DNA from: a bacterium HR28
Lineage (GTDB): Bacteria; Chloroflexota; Chloroflexia; Thermomicrobiales; Thermomicrobiaceae
DNA: 64,000 bases
Assembly: GCA_002898255.1 (NCBI GenBank)
Contig: BEIE01000001.1
Coordinates: 620,001 to 684,000, forward strand
Reading direction: 5' to 3'
The notes beneath the pieces were generated by a model. The model worked only from the letters and a program-made list of their open reading frames with translations, was not told the origin of the DNA and did not search any database. Every line of letters starts with the position of its first letter. Positions within the stretch are counted from its first letter, which is position 1. Below, piece by piece: positions 25,884-34,071 of the stretch. Position numbers and translations under genes: made by a program.

Positions 25884-28075
25884 GGATGCCAGGCGGCGAT
25901 CCAATCGAGCCGCAACACCGGTGCGCCATGTCCGTCAACCGGCGGGTCAGGAACGAGTTCGCTCAGGTCTGCGAGTACCCGAACCTGGCTGCTGGGCACA
26001 CTGACCCACAGCAGTCGGGCACGACCTGGCTCCGGCACTTGGAGAACAAGCAGTGCTTCGCTGGTCACCCACTGAGCTTGGAGCACTCCGTAGCTGACGG
26101 CTTCGGGAAGTGCTGGTCCTGGTGCCCCGTCGGTGTGGATGATGAGGCGGCGCGCAGCTACCCAGCGGGCGAGTTCGTCCTCCGTCGCCGGTTGGGCGGT
26201 GAGCGCCGGGGCGTTGATCGCAGCTACCAGTGTCGAGGGGAACCAGGTTGGGAAGAGTGTGACCGTCTGCTCTGGGGTCACCGCGATCGGCGTCTGGGAT
26301 TCGCAGTGCTGCATGCTCGGGTCGCAGGCGACGCCAGAGAGCTCTTGGGTAGCTGCGTTCGTCGCAATGGGGGTACATGCACTCAACTGCCGGTTGCATT
26401 GGAGCAACCGCTTTGGCGCTGTCCAGTGCTCACGTCCTTGGCTTCCAATCACCAGGACCGAAGATGACTCCTTGCCGGGTGGACCCCAGGCCACAAAGTC
26501 CTGGTCGGCGAGCATGGTGGTGAGGGTTGTGACCTCACCAGTTGCCAGATTGAGCGAGCGCAGCGGCACACCATCAGCGGCGAGCGACTGGGAGGCCAGT
26601 GGGAACTCCCAGTAGAGGAGCCCCTGTCCATCTGGCCACCAGCCGGCAAGCTGCAGGTGGGTCTCTTGAGACGTGGTGACCACTTGAGCTGCACCCTCCT
26701 GAAGGTCGAACACGACGAGTCGGTCAGGTGCAGTGCTCCCGAGTTCGCCAACCAGTACAGCGGCGAGCAGGTGACCATCAGGTGCCCAAGCCAACGAGCC
26801 GACCAGCTCACCGCTAAGCGTCCGAACTTCTGTAGGGGCATCCGGTCGGTATAGAGAGAGTCCACCGTTGGAGGGTGCGACGGCCAGAAGATCCTCGGTT
26901 GGTGACCAGGCAAAGAGCGTTATAGGGCCGTTGGGCAAGAGATCGGCCAGAGAAATACGCTGTGTGCCACGTGCATCGCGTACCACCACCGTCCGCTCAC
27001 CATCGTTGCGGTAAGCGATCCATTGGCCGGAGGGTGACCAGGATGGCAGGGCAATCGTGCTTGTCTCTTCAAACGCTCGTCCGTCGATGAGGAGCTGATT
27101 CCCAAGCGCAAGGGCAAGGTGCCCAGGGATTCCAAGTGAAGGAGCCTCTTCCTGCTCTGGAACTGACGTCGGGGTCGAGACGGCTTGAGCTTTCAGTAGC
27201 ACTAGGTCAGCTGTTGGGGAGAGTGAGCCGGCTATAGCTATGAGTTCCTCACGTCCAAAAGTGCCCCCGAGTAGCACGATATGGGTGCCCTCCTGGATCC
27301 ACTCCAGGCTCGGTCGCCCACCGGTCTTTGCTGAACTCGGGAAGAACCGAGCGACGACGCCGTTGGGGAGCGTGACCGGTTCTCCCTCTTCCGAAAGCGG
27401 CAGTCGGTCAGCGGGGGCTTGGGCGAGGATAAAGGCTGTCTCACCGCTGCTCGTCACAAAGGTGATGCTGACAAGAGCCTCTGGGCCTGGGCCGTCAGTC
27501 GTATAGTGGGCACTGAGCCCTGGTGGCAACGTGATGGGAATGAAGAGTGGGTAGCGGAGTTGGGCGCGGAGCTGGGAGGCTGTCAGCGTTGCTGGTGGAC
27601 TGGCTATCGGCGAGGGAGTCGGAGAGCTGACTGGACCAGCGGGTGTTTCGCTCGGCTCGGGGAGCAAGACCCAGTAGGTGAGGATGAGACCAGCCACCAG
27701 CACTGCTGCAAGCGCGCCGAGAGCAGTGCGGAACCAACGGTGTTGGCGAGGGAAGTCACGTTGCGTCAGGATCCGCTCCGATTGCGGTGTTTGTTGCCGA
27801 CTGTCTTGAGGCAACTCAGCTCGTGCAGGAGAGGCGGCTGGAGATGTCATCGGTTTTCGACCGGTATACTCGTGGCCTCGGCCTAAGGCAGTGAATGACT
27901 GGTCACTTCGCAAGGTGCTCGCGAGGCGGCGAATTCTGGCCTGGAGTTCGGCCGGGGGCTGCGGTGTCGCCAATACGCGGTGCAGCATGGCCACCATCTG
28001 GAGATCCTCTGGCGATGCCTCGGGGGGTAGGACGTCGTGATAGCGGTGCCGTTCGTCATTCGGCGGCTTCGGCAT
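25880..28075 (-). CDS. Membrane-anchored beta-propeller protein, probable anti-sigma factor
   Basis: The 731-residue protein has a roughly 115-residue cytoplasmic part (helical PPAELQARIRRLASTLR near 40-56), one membrane helix at about 117-137 (LGALAAVLVAGLILTYWVLL), a Pro/Ser/Thr-rich linker (PAGPVSSPTPSPIASPPAT), then a beta-rich extracytoplasmic domain with blade motifs (WSPSGQWIAYRN, WSPTEDLLAVAP, WAPDGHLLAAVL, WWPDGQGLLYWE). It overlaps the upstream ECF sigma gene by 20 nt. By position and topology it is likely the regulator of that sigma factor, although no zinc-finger motif is visible. The two WD40-like blades series are clear; the anti-sigma role is inference. Confidence 0.78.
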   Translation of the reverse strand: MPKPPNDERHRYHDVLPPEASPEDLQMVAMLHRVLATPQPPAELQARIRRLASTLRSDQSFTALGRGHEYTGRKPMTSPAASPARAELPQDSRQQTPQSERILTQRDFPRQHRWFRTALGALAAVLVAGLILTYWVLLPEPSETPAGPVSSPTPSPIASPPATLTASQLRAQLRYPLFIPITLPPGLSAHYTTDGPGPEALVSITFVTSSGETAFILAQAPADRLPLSEEGEPVTLPNGVVARFFPSSAKTGGRPSLEWIQEGTHIVLLGGTFGREELIAIAGSLSPTADLVLLKAQAVSTPTSVPEQEEAPSLGIPGHLALALGNQLLIDGRAFEETSTIALPSWSPSGQWIAYRNDGERTVVVRDARGTQRISLADLLPNGPITLFAWSPTEDLLAVAPSNGGLSLYRPDAPTEVRTLSGELVGSLAWAPDGHLLAAVLVGELGSTAPDRLVVFDLQEGAAQVVTTSQETHLQLAGWWPDGQGLLYWEFPLASQSLAADGVPLRSLNLATGEVTTLTTMLADQDFVAWGPPGKESSSVLVIGSQGREHWTAPKRLLQCNRQLSACTPIATNAATQELSGVACDPSMQHCESQTPIAVTPEQTVTLFPTWFPSTLVAAINAPALTAQPATEDELARWVAARRLIIHTDGAPGPALPEAVSYGVLQAQWVTSEALLVLQVPEPGRARLLWVSVPSSQVRVLADLSELVPDPPVDGHGAPVLRLDWIAAWHP

Positions 28076-28610
28076 GGTACGCCTCCCGGAGCTCTCGGAT
28101 GATGCGGAACAGTTGCTTGCGGATGGCCCCTTCGCTCTTCCCGAGGAGCGCGGCGATCTCAGCCGTAGAGAGCCCAGCGGCGAAGCGGAGCGCGAGGAGT
28201 TCTTGCTTCTCTGGGCTCAGTCGGCGGAGGAGCTGCTCAAGGAGTAGCTGGTCATCGATAGTCTCCCGCGTCAGCAATGAGGGCGGGCGCAACGCAGAGA
28301 ACCGGGTGCGCTCGACGGTGGCGCGACGTCCCGCGTCGATCGCGACGTTCCGTGCAATGCGGAGTAACCAGGCGAGGAAGGGAAGTCCACGCGGCTGGTA
28401 GGTGTGGAGCGCGCGATAGGCGCGCAAGAAGGTCTCCTGTGTCAGATCTTCTGCCTCGGCACGATTGCCGGTCCGGGCAAGGAGATAGCGGTAGATAGCG
28501 CCGAGGTAACGCTGGTAGAGTTCGGCGAAGACCTCGGGATTCTCGCGGGCTGCAACGAGCAGTGCTTCCTCCTCGCGCGGTTGGTCCCGGTGCTCATTCG
28601 ATGAGGTCAC
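28056..28610 (-). CDS. ECF-family RNA polymerase sigma factor
   Basis: The 184-residue protein has region 2 (about 27-95; AELYQRYLGAIYRYLLARTGNRAEAEDLTQETFLRAYRAL pattern with core- and -10-binding residues) and region 4 (about 125-175; LSPEKQELLALRF then LSTAEIAALLGKSEGAIRKQLFRIIRELR). The linker between is short, with no regions 1 or 3, as expected for ECF sigma factors. The start is a GTG at 28610. The following membrane propeller gene overlaps by 20 nt, the usual arrangement for a sigma factor and its anti-sigma. It would direct transcription in response to an envelope signal. Confidence 0.94.
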   Translation of the reverse strand: MTSSNEHRDQPREEEALLVAARENPEVFAELYQRYLGAIYRYLLARTGNRAEAEDLTQETFLRAYRALHTYQPRGLPFLAWLLRIARNVAIDAGRRATVERTRFSALRPPSLLTRETIDDQLLLEQLLRRLSPEKQELLALRFAAGLSTAEIAALLGKSEGAIRKQLFRIIRELREAYHAEAAE

Positions 28611-28791
28611 GACGGTTCGTCCTCTGGTCCGAGCATACCGTCCGTTCTCTCTCGGTTAACGGATGAGGTCGGTGTCGTGGGACGAAGCGTTCGGAGGATA
28701 CTGAGAGGGCGCGTTGCGACGCGGTACACTTGTGTTCTGCAGCGCCCCGATGCGTGACGCTGCAGTTGAACCCAGTACCAGGAGGAAAACC

Positions 28792-29184
28792 GTGCGGTAC
28801 TTCCTGAAGACAGAACGTGGTCAGCCAGCGCGGGAGCTGGACGAGGCAACCGGACAGCAGATCCTCCATCGCGGCCGGCACGAGGGGCGACGGGTCGTCG
28901 AGCTGTTCGTCTTGCATCCGGATGGTCGGATTGACCGCTACCAGGAGCGAGCGCGGCGCAAGCTTGGAAGCAACGCGATTGTCTCTCGCACCTGGCTCGT
29001 CGAGACCTATCATCCCGAACGACCCGGCCAGTGGAGTGATGACCGATATGTGCCTTCTCCTGAAGAGGCACTCGCCGAGACAGAACCCGCTCCTGAAGTG
29101 GTCGTACTCGTCTTGCTCGGGGCGGAAGAGGACGACGAGCCGGTGCTTGCCCAACTGACCAGCTTGCAGGCCCAGCGTTCTTGA
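28792..29184 (+). CDS. Conserved-looking hypothetical protein
   Basis: This 130-residue protein is not recognised. It starts at a GTG with AGGAGGAAAACC just upstream, an excellent ribosome-binding site; longer in-frame starts have none. It is charged and soluble, with a beta/alpha pattern (RYFLKTERGQPARELDEAT, VVELFVLHPDGRIDRYQER) and a hydrophobic C-terminal strand VVVLVLLGAEEDDEPVLAQL. There is no signal peptide or membrane helix. The stop overlaps the start of the DUF1015 gene (TTGA), suggesting a shared operon. The divergent sigma factor gene lies 181 bases upstream. Confidence 0.75.
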   Translation: MRYFLKTERGQPARELDEATGQQILHRGRHEGRRVVELFVLHPDGRIDRYQERARRKLGSNAIVSRTWLVETYHPERPGQWSDDRYVPSPEEALAETEPAPEVVVLVLLGAEEDDEPVLAQLTSLQAQRS

Positions 29185-30503
29185 ACTCTGGCAACGGTGC
29201 GACCGTGACAGCCGAGTCGCAAGCGGATCGAGTGGACGGTCGAGCGGCGGTATCGCCGCCGCTCCGCCCGTTCCGTGCACTTCGCTACGTCCCAGAGCGA
29301 GTTGGCGATCTTGCTGCCGTCCTTGGCCCGGCCGACGACGTGCCGACTGCCGAGCAGGCTGCAGCACTGGCTGCGCAACACCCTCACCACTGCCTGCATC
29401 TGGAGGTGCCTGATCCAGATGGCCGCTCGTTCCAGACGGCCGCACGCTTGTTTCGCGCCTGGCGCGCTCAGGGGATCGTCCAGCTAGATGGAGTGCCGAC
29501 CTGTTACGTCTATGCGCACCGCTTCATGCTCGAGGGGCGTTCCCACGAACGGTTAGGCGTTTTCCTTGCCGCTTCGCTTGATCCGCATATGGGAGCACAT
29601 CTCCTCCCCCACGAAGGAACTACACAAGAACTGGTCGAGCGGCGAGAGCGACAGCTCGAGGCGGTGCAGGTGCACGCCGGTGCGGTCTACGCCATTTGGG
29701 ACGGGGAAGGAACCTTGCGCCAGACGCTCGAGGCGATCACTGCCCAGGAGCGTCCTCTGTGGCGGATCGAGCGCTCAGGGGAATGGCACACGCTCTGGGC
29801 TGTCCACGGGCGCCGGGCGACTGAACTGGCCGCGCTGGTCGCCTCGCGTCCGCTGGTCGTTGCCGATGGGCATCACCGCCTCGAGGCAGCGAAACGCTAT
29901 GCCCAGCGATGCGTGCCCGCAGGCTCGAGCAATCATCCCGCAGCGTGGGTGCCAATCCACGTGGTCGATGCCGCTGACCCTGCACTTGTCGTCCGGCCGA
30001 TCCACCGGCTGCTGCGCTGGCTTCCCTGTGGATGGGATGCGATCCGAGCCCACCTGGCCCACCATACGAAGATCGTGCAAGTTACCCGAGCTCCGACTCC
30101 GGACATGCTGATTCGCGCAACCGAGACACTCGCTGCTCGAGCTGTGCCGCACGCACTCCTTGTCCATGCCGAGGGATGCCTTGAGGTCGTGCTGCCGGGC
30201 GGTGGAGTTGCTGAGCCCGACGCAATGCTTGTCGACACGTTCGTCCTCCGGCATGTCTGCGCGTTCGACCAGGCTGAGCTCGAACAGGTGGTCGAGTACA
30301 CGCCGGATGTTGTCGAAGCGGCGCTTGCCGTACGGTCGGGGCGAGCTGCGCTCGCGATCGTACTCCGTCCCACGCCGCTGGAGACTGTCCTTGCTTGGGC
30401 GGAAAGTGGCCGGCTATTCCCGCCCAAGACAACGTATTTCTTCCCCAAATTGCCGCAAGGTATCGTGTTCTTCGACCTTGCTGATCCGCTCACGCTTGGT
30501 TGA
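29181..30503 (+). CDS. DUF1015 family protein
   Basis: The 440-residue protein matches DUF1015 (HTH-associated 'SpoIIAA-like' family of unknown function): N-terminal RPFRALRYVPERVGDLAAVLGP, a central LDPHMGAHLLPHEGTTQELVERR, the signature VADGHHRLEAAKRYAQR, and the C-terminal RSGRAALAIVLRPTP...PPKTTYFFPKLPQGIVFF. The signature is also found in a proposed serine kinase subgroup, so ATP or phospho-serine chemistry is possible but unproven here. The start at 29181 is a TTG overlapping the previous stop; a GTG at 29205 is an alternative. A strong hairpin follows about 140 nt downstream. Confidence 0.85.
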   Translation: MNSGNGATVTAESQADRVDGRAAVSPPLRPFRALRYVPERVGDLAAVLGPADDVPTAEQAAALAAQHPHHCLHLEVPDPDGRSFQTAARLFRAWRAQGIVQLDGVPTCYVYAHRFMLEGRSHERLGVFLAASLDPHMGAHLLPHEGTTQELVERRERQLEAVQVHAGAVYAIWDGEGTLRQTLEAITAQERPLWRIERSGEWHTLWAVHGRRATELAALVASRPLVVADGHHRLEAAKRYAQRCVPAGSSNHPAAWVPIHVVDAADPALVVRPIHRLLRWLPCGWDAIRAHLAHHTKIVQVTRAPTPDMLIRATETLAARAVPHALLVHAEGCLEVVLPGGGVAEPDAMLVDTFVLRHVCAFDQAELEQVVEYTPDVVEAALAVRSGRAALAIVLRPTPLETVLAWAESGRLFPPKTTYFFPKLPQGIVFFDLADPLTLG

Positions 30504-30640
30504 CCGAGTGTCGTCGCGAGGCACTCTGGATTCCCCTGTGTCAGCTGCTGGTGGACGCTCCCATCTCTGCCTGTTGGCCCAGTTGCCAATCGCGTGCGGT
30601 CGAGCCAACTGTTCTCGTGCAGTCCGCTCTGAGACGATGC

Positions 30641-30666
30641 GGCCGCCGCAATCAGCTGCGGCGGCC
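30641..30666 (+). terminator. Strong hairpin downstream of the DUF1015 gene
   Basis: A 10-bp perfect stem GGCCGCCGCA/TGCGGCGGCC with a 6-nt loop lies between convergent genes. There is no clear T-tract on either side, so it may be a weak intrinsic or bidirectional terminator, or an mRNA 3' stabiliser. Confidence 0.55.
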
Positions 30667-30697
30667 TGTGGGACGTTGCTGCGAATGTCCGGGCGGC

Positions 30698-31060
30698 TCA
30701 ACGTCGACCAAGGAAGACGCTCGCCAGGCTGAGGACGGCGACGACGAGGCCGGAGATCACCATACTGGTGACCATGGCGCCGACGGCCGTCTCACCGCTG
30801 ACAAACGGTGCGGCCGCGATCCACAGACCGATCGGCACGTTGGCGAGCCCAACCCAACGGAGACCAGGCGAGAGTGCGAGTTCGGCGATGGCGAACAGAA
30901 CGATGCAACCACCGAAGAAGGTGGCGCTGAGACGTGTGACATCGTAGAGCCAAGCATCAGGGATGACATAGGGGGATGCGGCGAGCCAAAGGCCGATCAC
31001 CATGACCAAGGCAACAACGTAGTCCCAGAAAGCGGATGTCTGCCGCTGCGCAGTCGCCAT
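30698..31060 (-). CDS. SPW-repeat small membrane protein
   Basis: The 120-residue protein has four predicted membrane helices and two copies of the SPW-type repeat: FWDYVVALVMVIGLWLAASPYV and WVGLANVPIGLWIAAAPFV, each a Trp-containing helix ending in SP/AP. Members of this family are small membrane proteins of unknown function. The ATG at 31060 follows GAGAGGAGC; upstream in-frame sequence to 31264 is not protein-like. It is probably monocistronic, between two hairpins (30641-30666 downstream and 31164-31187 upstream). Confidence 0.88.
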   Translation of the reverse strand: MATAQRQTSAFWDYVVALVMVIGLWLAASPYVIPDAWLYDVTRLSATFFGGCIVLFAIAELALSPGLRWVGLANVPIGLWIAAAPFVSGETAVGAMVTSMVISGLVVAVLSLASVFLGRR

Positions 31061-31163
31061 CGTGTAAAGCTCCTCTCCCTTCCCACCTGTGTCCCGGTGC
31101 TGCCAGGCCCGGTCCTGGCATACCCAGGCGCGATTGTAACCAAGGCTGCGCCAAAGGGAAACC

Positions 31164-31187
31164 GCCCCGGGGCTGGTTCCCCGGGGC
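31164..31187 (-). terminator. GC-rich hairpin downstream of the secreted repeat protein gene
   Basis: A 9-bp perfect stem GCCCCGGGG/CCCCGGGGC with a 6-nt loop lies about 45 nt after the stop of the leftward gene at 31233. On that strand GGTTTCCCTTT follows, a partial T-run. It probably ends transcription of the secreted protein gene. Confidence 0.6.
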
Positions 31188-31232
31188 AGTATGGTAGCCG
31201 CACTCAGCACCCGCTGGCGGTGACAGGAGAAC

Positions 31233-33716
31233 TTATGGTGTGACCGTGATGGTTGTCGTGGCAAGGAGCGGATCCGTCGTTGGCTCCAGGACGCCGGTCA
31301 GCCCATAGTCGAGGTAGCACGAGATGGTGAAAGTATCTCCCGCGTCGCCGTCGACCAAAGTCAGGCTCGTAGATCCGACATTACCAGTACCCGTCGTGAG
31401 GCTTGTGAGACCGGAAGAGCTAGCAGATTGCTGGGTAGCCCACTTGGCCAGTGGCGAAACGTTGGGATTGTTCTGAACATCGGTCGTCGTAAATTGCAGC
31501 AGGATAGGCACACCTGTTGGTGTATCTGGATTAACATCGCACTCCACTTGCACCGTAACCGTCTTATTCCCCGCGAGATCATTGGGTGGCACTGTGGTAA
31601 TCGGGTTATTATCACGCTTGACGGTGATCTGACCGGAAAGCTGGCCGGCTGCCACCCATGTTATGCGGCTCGAATCGGACAGCTCGGTGGCGTCCTGAGA
31701 ACCGTTACCATTCAGGTCCCACCAGGCGGTGATTGTGTTGGTTGCAGCCTGGCTATTAGTGACTGTTACAGTGACGTGGCCGTCGCTGTCAGTTGTTCCC
31801 ATTGTGTCAGACAGCATTGGATCTCCTTCGTCACTGATCTGGAAGCGGATCGTCCGTCCAGGAAGTGGGTTCCCACCGCTGGTCAGCGTGGCGACAAACG
31901 GGACGTCGTCGCCGACCGTGGCCAAGGTGGTGCTGGGTTGCAGCACAAGCTGGAAGTTAGTCAAGGTCAAGGCAGGGTGGCGAGTGGGCGTCAAGACGAA
32001 GACACCGGAGCCATCGCCCTGCACTTGGTAGTTGACAACATTGGAAACTCCCACCAGGAAGCCGGTCCCGCTTCCTGCTCCATCGGTCACGCCAACGAGC
32101 GCCGTACCAGTAAAGTTGCGCGGTGCCGCATTAAACGTTGTCCCAAAGTCGCTCGGATACGGGTAGATCACGGCATAGCCACCAGCGGGGACAGCAACAA
32201 GCACGGGATTCTCACTGGTTCCGACCTGGCTTGGTGCGACAGGCGTTCCATTCATGCCAAGGAGCTGCACATTGGCGAGCTGCTGCCGTGCGGTCGGATT
32301 GAAGAGCGTAAAGCCGCTCACGTCACCTTGACCGGTTGTATCGCCGACCTGAAAGAGCGGCAAAGCCAGTGTGTGGGTAAACCAGCTTCGGCCCGTGACC
32401 TGTCCGGCTGTGCGAGCTTGCGTTTCTGCTGCTGACCAGCTCTGCTTGGTGCCGTCGACGTCGGGCGCGGCCGGCGCAATATAGCTCATCGCCTGACCCT
32501 GGCCCGGCCCGGCGAGATACTTCACCTCATCCACAGCTGCGACAAAGGGGCGCTGGCCGTTGATCACCACCGCGTTGACCCGTGCTGGGTCAAGGCTGGG
32601 GACAGCACTAATGTCTGGTCGGTAGATGAAGGCACTCTCGCCGGGCTGGAGCGTGATCGAGCCGAGCTCTGGAGGCACGACCTGAGCGGCACCATTCCGG
32701 TCGTAGTAGGTGAGTGTCAGCGTATTGGTGTTCGTCGTGTCAAGGTTGACCAGTGTGATGCCGGTATTCCAGTTGTTGTAGTCGCGGAAGACCACCGGGG
32801 CATAGCGGGTCGTTGCCGTAGTGCGTGGTACGCCTTCGTTGGTCAACAGCATGCGCCACGTCGGCTTGTAGCGTTCAGCAACGACCGCGACGCCGGAAAG
32901 CTGCGCGTCGATAAAGGCCGCCCCAACCCACTCTGGTGGGACGATGCCGGAGAGATCAATTGTCCAGGTCTGGCCAGCGTTCAGTGTCTGGGTAAGCGTG
33001 TAGGTCGGGTCGCCTGCGGTCACAGCGCGTGAGCGCCGCAGTGTAACTGTTACCTGGTTCTGCTGGTTCCGCAGGTTGACCACTTTGATAAGCGTGTTCC
33101 AGCCGTTGTTGGTCTGGACGACCGGAAGCACCCAGTTGTGTCCCAGGTTTGCAGCTTCCCAGTCGTCGTCGCGGATGCCGGTAGCGCCGGAGACGCTCTG
33201 GAAAGCACTGGTCGTGCGTAGGTCGTTGCCGAGCGCGCTCGGCCCGCCGTGCTTCTCGATGGCGGCGATTGCTGGCCTACAGGTTGCCGTGCAGATGCCG
33301 AGCTCGGTGAGAATCGCTTGGCTCGTGTCGGGGAAGGACGCCTCGATCACCAGGCCAGCGCTGCCACCGGTGGGCACCAGTCCGAGGCCGGCGAGTTCTG
33401 CAGCGGTGAAGGCTCGAGCAGCGCGCGGTGCCAAAGTAAATGGCCCGCGGATGGTTCCACCGACCCGCTGGTTGCGCAACTGAATCTCGATCGGCAGTGC
33501 CTCGAGGTTCTGCACCACAACGGTGCTCCAGACTGGCCCAACATTCCCTGGCAACGTCTCGCCGTTGTAGACCGCAGCGAACGTTACTCGGGATTGCTCC
33601 TCACTCAGTGGTGAAGCCCCGCTTGCACTCGAAACCAGCGTGAGGAGACTCCCTGTGGCGAGCAGCAGGGCGAGGACTATTCGCATGAGCCTCGACGGTC
33701 GTCGTCCGGTTTGCAT
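31233..33716 (-). CDS. Large secreted repeat protein with C-terminal Ig-like domain
   Basis: The ATG at 33716 follows GAAGGGGG and gives 827 residues. A signal peptide is clear: RRPSRLMR, then IVLALLLATGSLLTLVSSASG, with cleavage near residue 36. The body is nearly all beta and Thr/Val/Asn-rich. At least four copies of one module are visible, each starting with W-x-T or G-F-T and V-x-N-L (VWSTVVVQNLEAL, WNTLIKVVNLRN, WNTGITLVNLDTT, VSGFTLFNPTARQ) followed by a paired strand block. Near residue 620-710 there is a bacterial Ig-like domain (VPFVATLTSGGNPLPGRTIRFQI). No anchor or sorting signal is seen. It is probably a surface or envelope structural protein. Confidence 0.85.
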   Translation of the reverse strand: MQTGRRPSRLMRIVLALLLATGSLLTLVSSASGASPLSEEQSRVTFAAVYNGETLPGNVGPVWSTVVVQNLEALPIEIQLRNQRVGGTIRGPFTLAPRAARAFTAAELAGLGLVPTGGSAGLVIEASFPDTSQAILTELGICTATCRPAIAAIEKHGGPSALGNDLRTTSAFQSVSGATGIRDDDWEAANLGHNWVLPVVQTNNGWNTLIKVVNLRNQQNQVTVTLRRSRAVTAGDPTYTLTQTLNAGQTWTIDLSGIVPPEWVGAAFIDAQLSGVAVVAERYKPTWRMLLTNEGVPRTTATTRYAPVVFRDYNNWNTGITLVNLDTTNTNTLTLTYYDRNGAAQVVPPELGSITLQPGESAFIYRPDISAVPSLDPARVNAVVINGQRPFVAAVDEVKYLAGPGQGQAMSYIAPAAPDVDGTKQSWSAAETQARTAGQVTGRSWFTHTLALPLFQVGDTTGQGDVSGFTLFNPTARQQLANVQLLGMNGTPVAPSQVGTSENPVLVAVPAGGYAVIYPYPSDFGTTFNAAPRNFTGTALVGVTDGAGSGTGFLVGVSNVVNYQVQGDGSGVFVLTPTRHPALTLTNFQLVLQPSTTLATVGDDVPFVATLTSGGNPLPGRTIRFQISDEGDPMLSDTMGTTDSDGHVTVTVTNSQAATNTITAWWDLNGNGSQDATELSDSSRITWVAAGQLSGQITVKRDNNPITTVPPNDLAGNKTVTVQVECDVNPDTPTGVPILLQFTTTDVQNNPNVSPLAKWATQQSASSSGLTSLTTGTGNVGSTSLTLVDGDAGDTFTISCYLDYGLTGVLEPTTDPLLATTTITVTP

Positions 33717-33937
33717 CGTGACCCCCTTCCGTTCGTCCGACCGTTTCGGCAACGTTCGCAGTGTAGCCGATCGCCGCCAGCCTGACACCCTTTCTCTCGT
33801 ACGGTAAACACCCAAGCTGCTCAGTGCCTGACAGGTCACGCCTTGGGTTCATCCCCGGAGAGTATGACGCACGGGGGTGCCACGCGGTTTCATGAACCGA
33901 CTATCTGGTCGAATATGTTTGTGCTTAGAAACAGGGG

Positions 33938-33970
33938 CGGGCGGTGCCGGTGGGGGTTCGGCACCGCCCG
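33938..33970 (-). terminator. Hairpin downstream of the sensor kinase gene
   Basis: An 11-bp stem CGGGCGGTGCC/GGCACCGCCCG (33938-33948 with 33960-33970) with an 11-nt loop lies about 100 nt after the kinase stop. On the minus strand the sequence CCTGTTTCT follows. It likely terminates the two-component operon. Confidence 0.6.
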
Positions 33971-34071
33971 GTCGTGAGGAGGAGTACGGGGCTGCGCGTA
34001 GAGTGTTCGGTTGTTTCCGCTTTCTGAGGATAGCGGCTTTCCACACGGATGTGTGGCGATCTCGTTGCATT

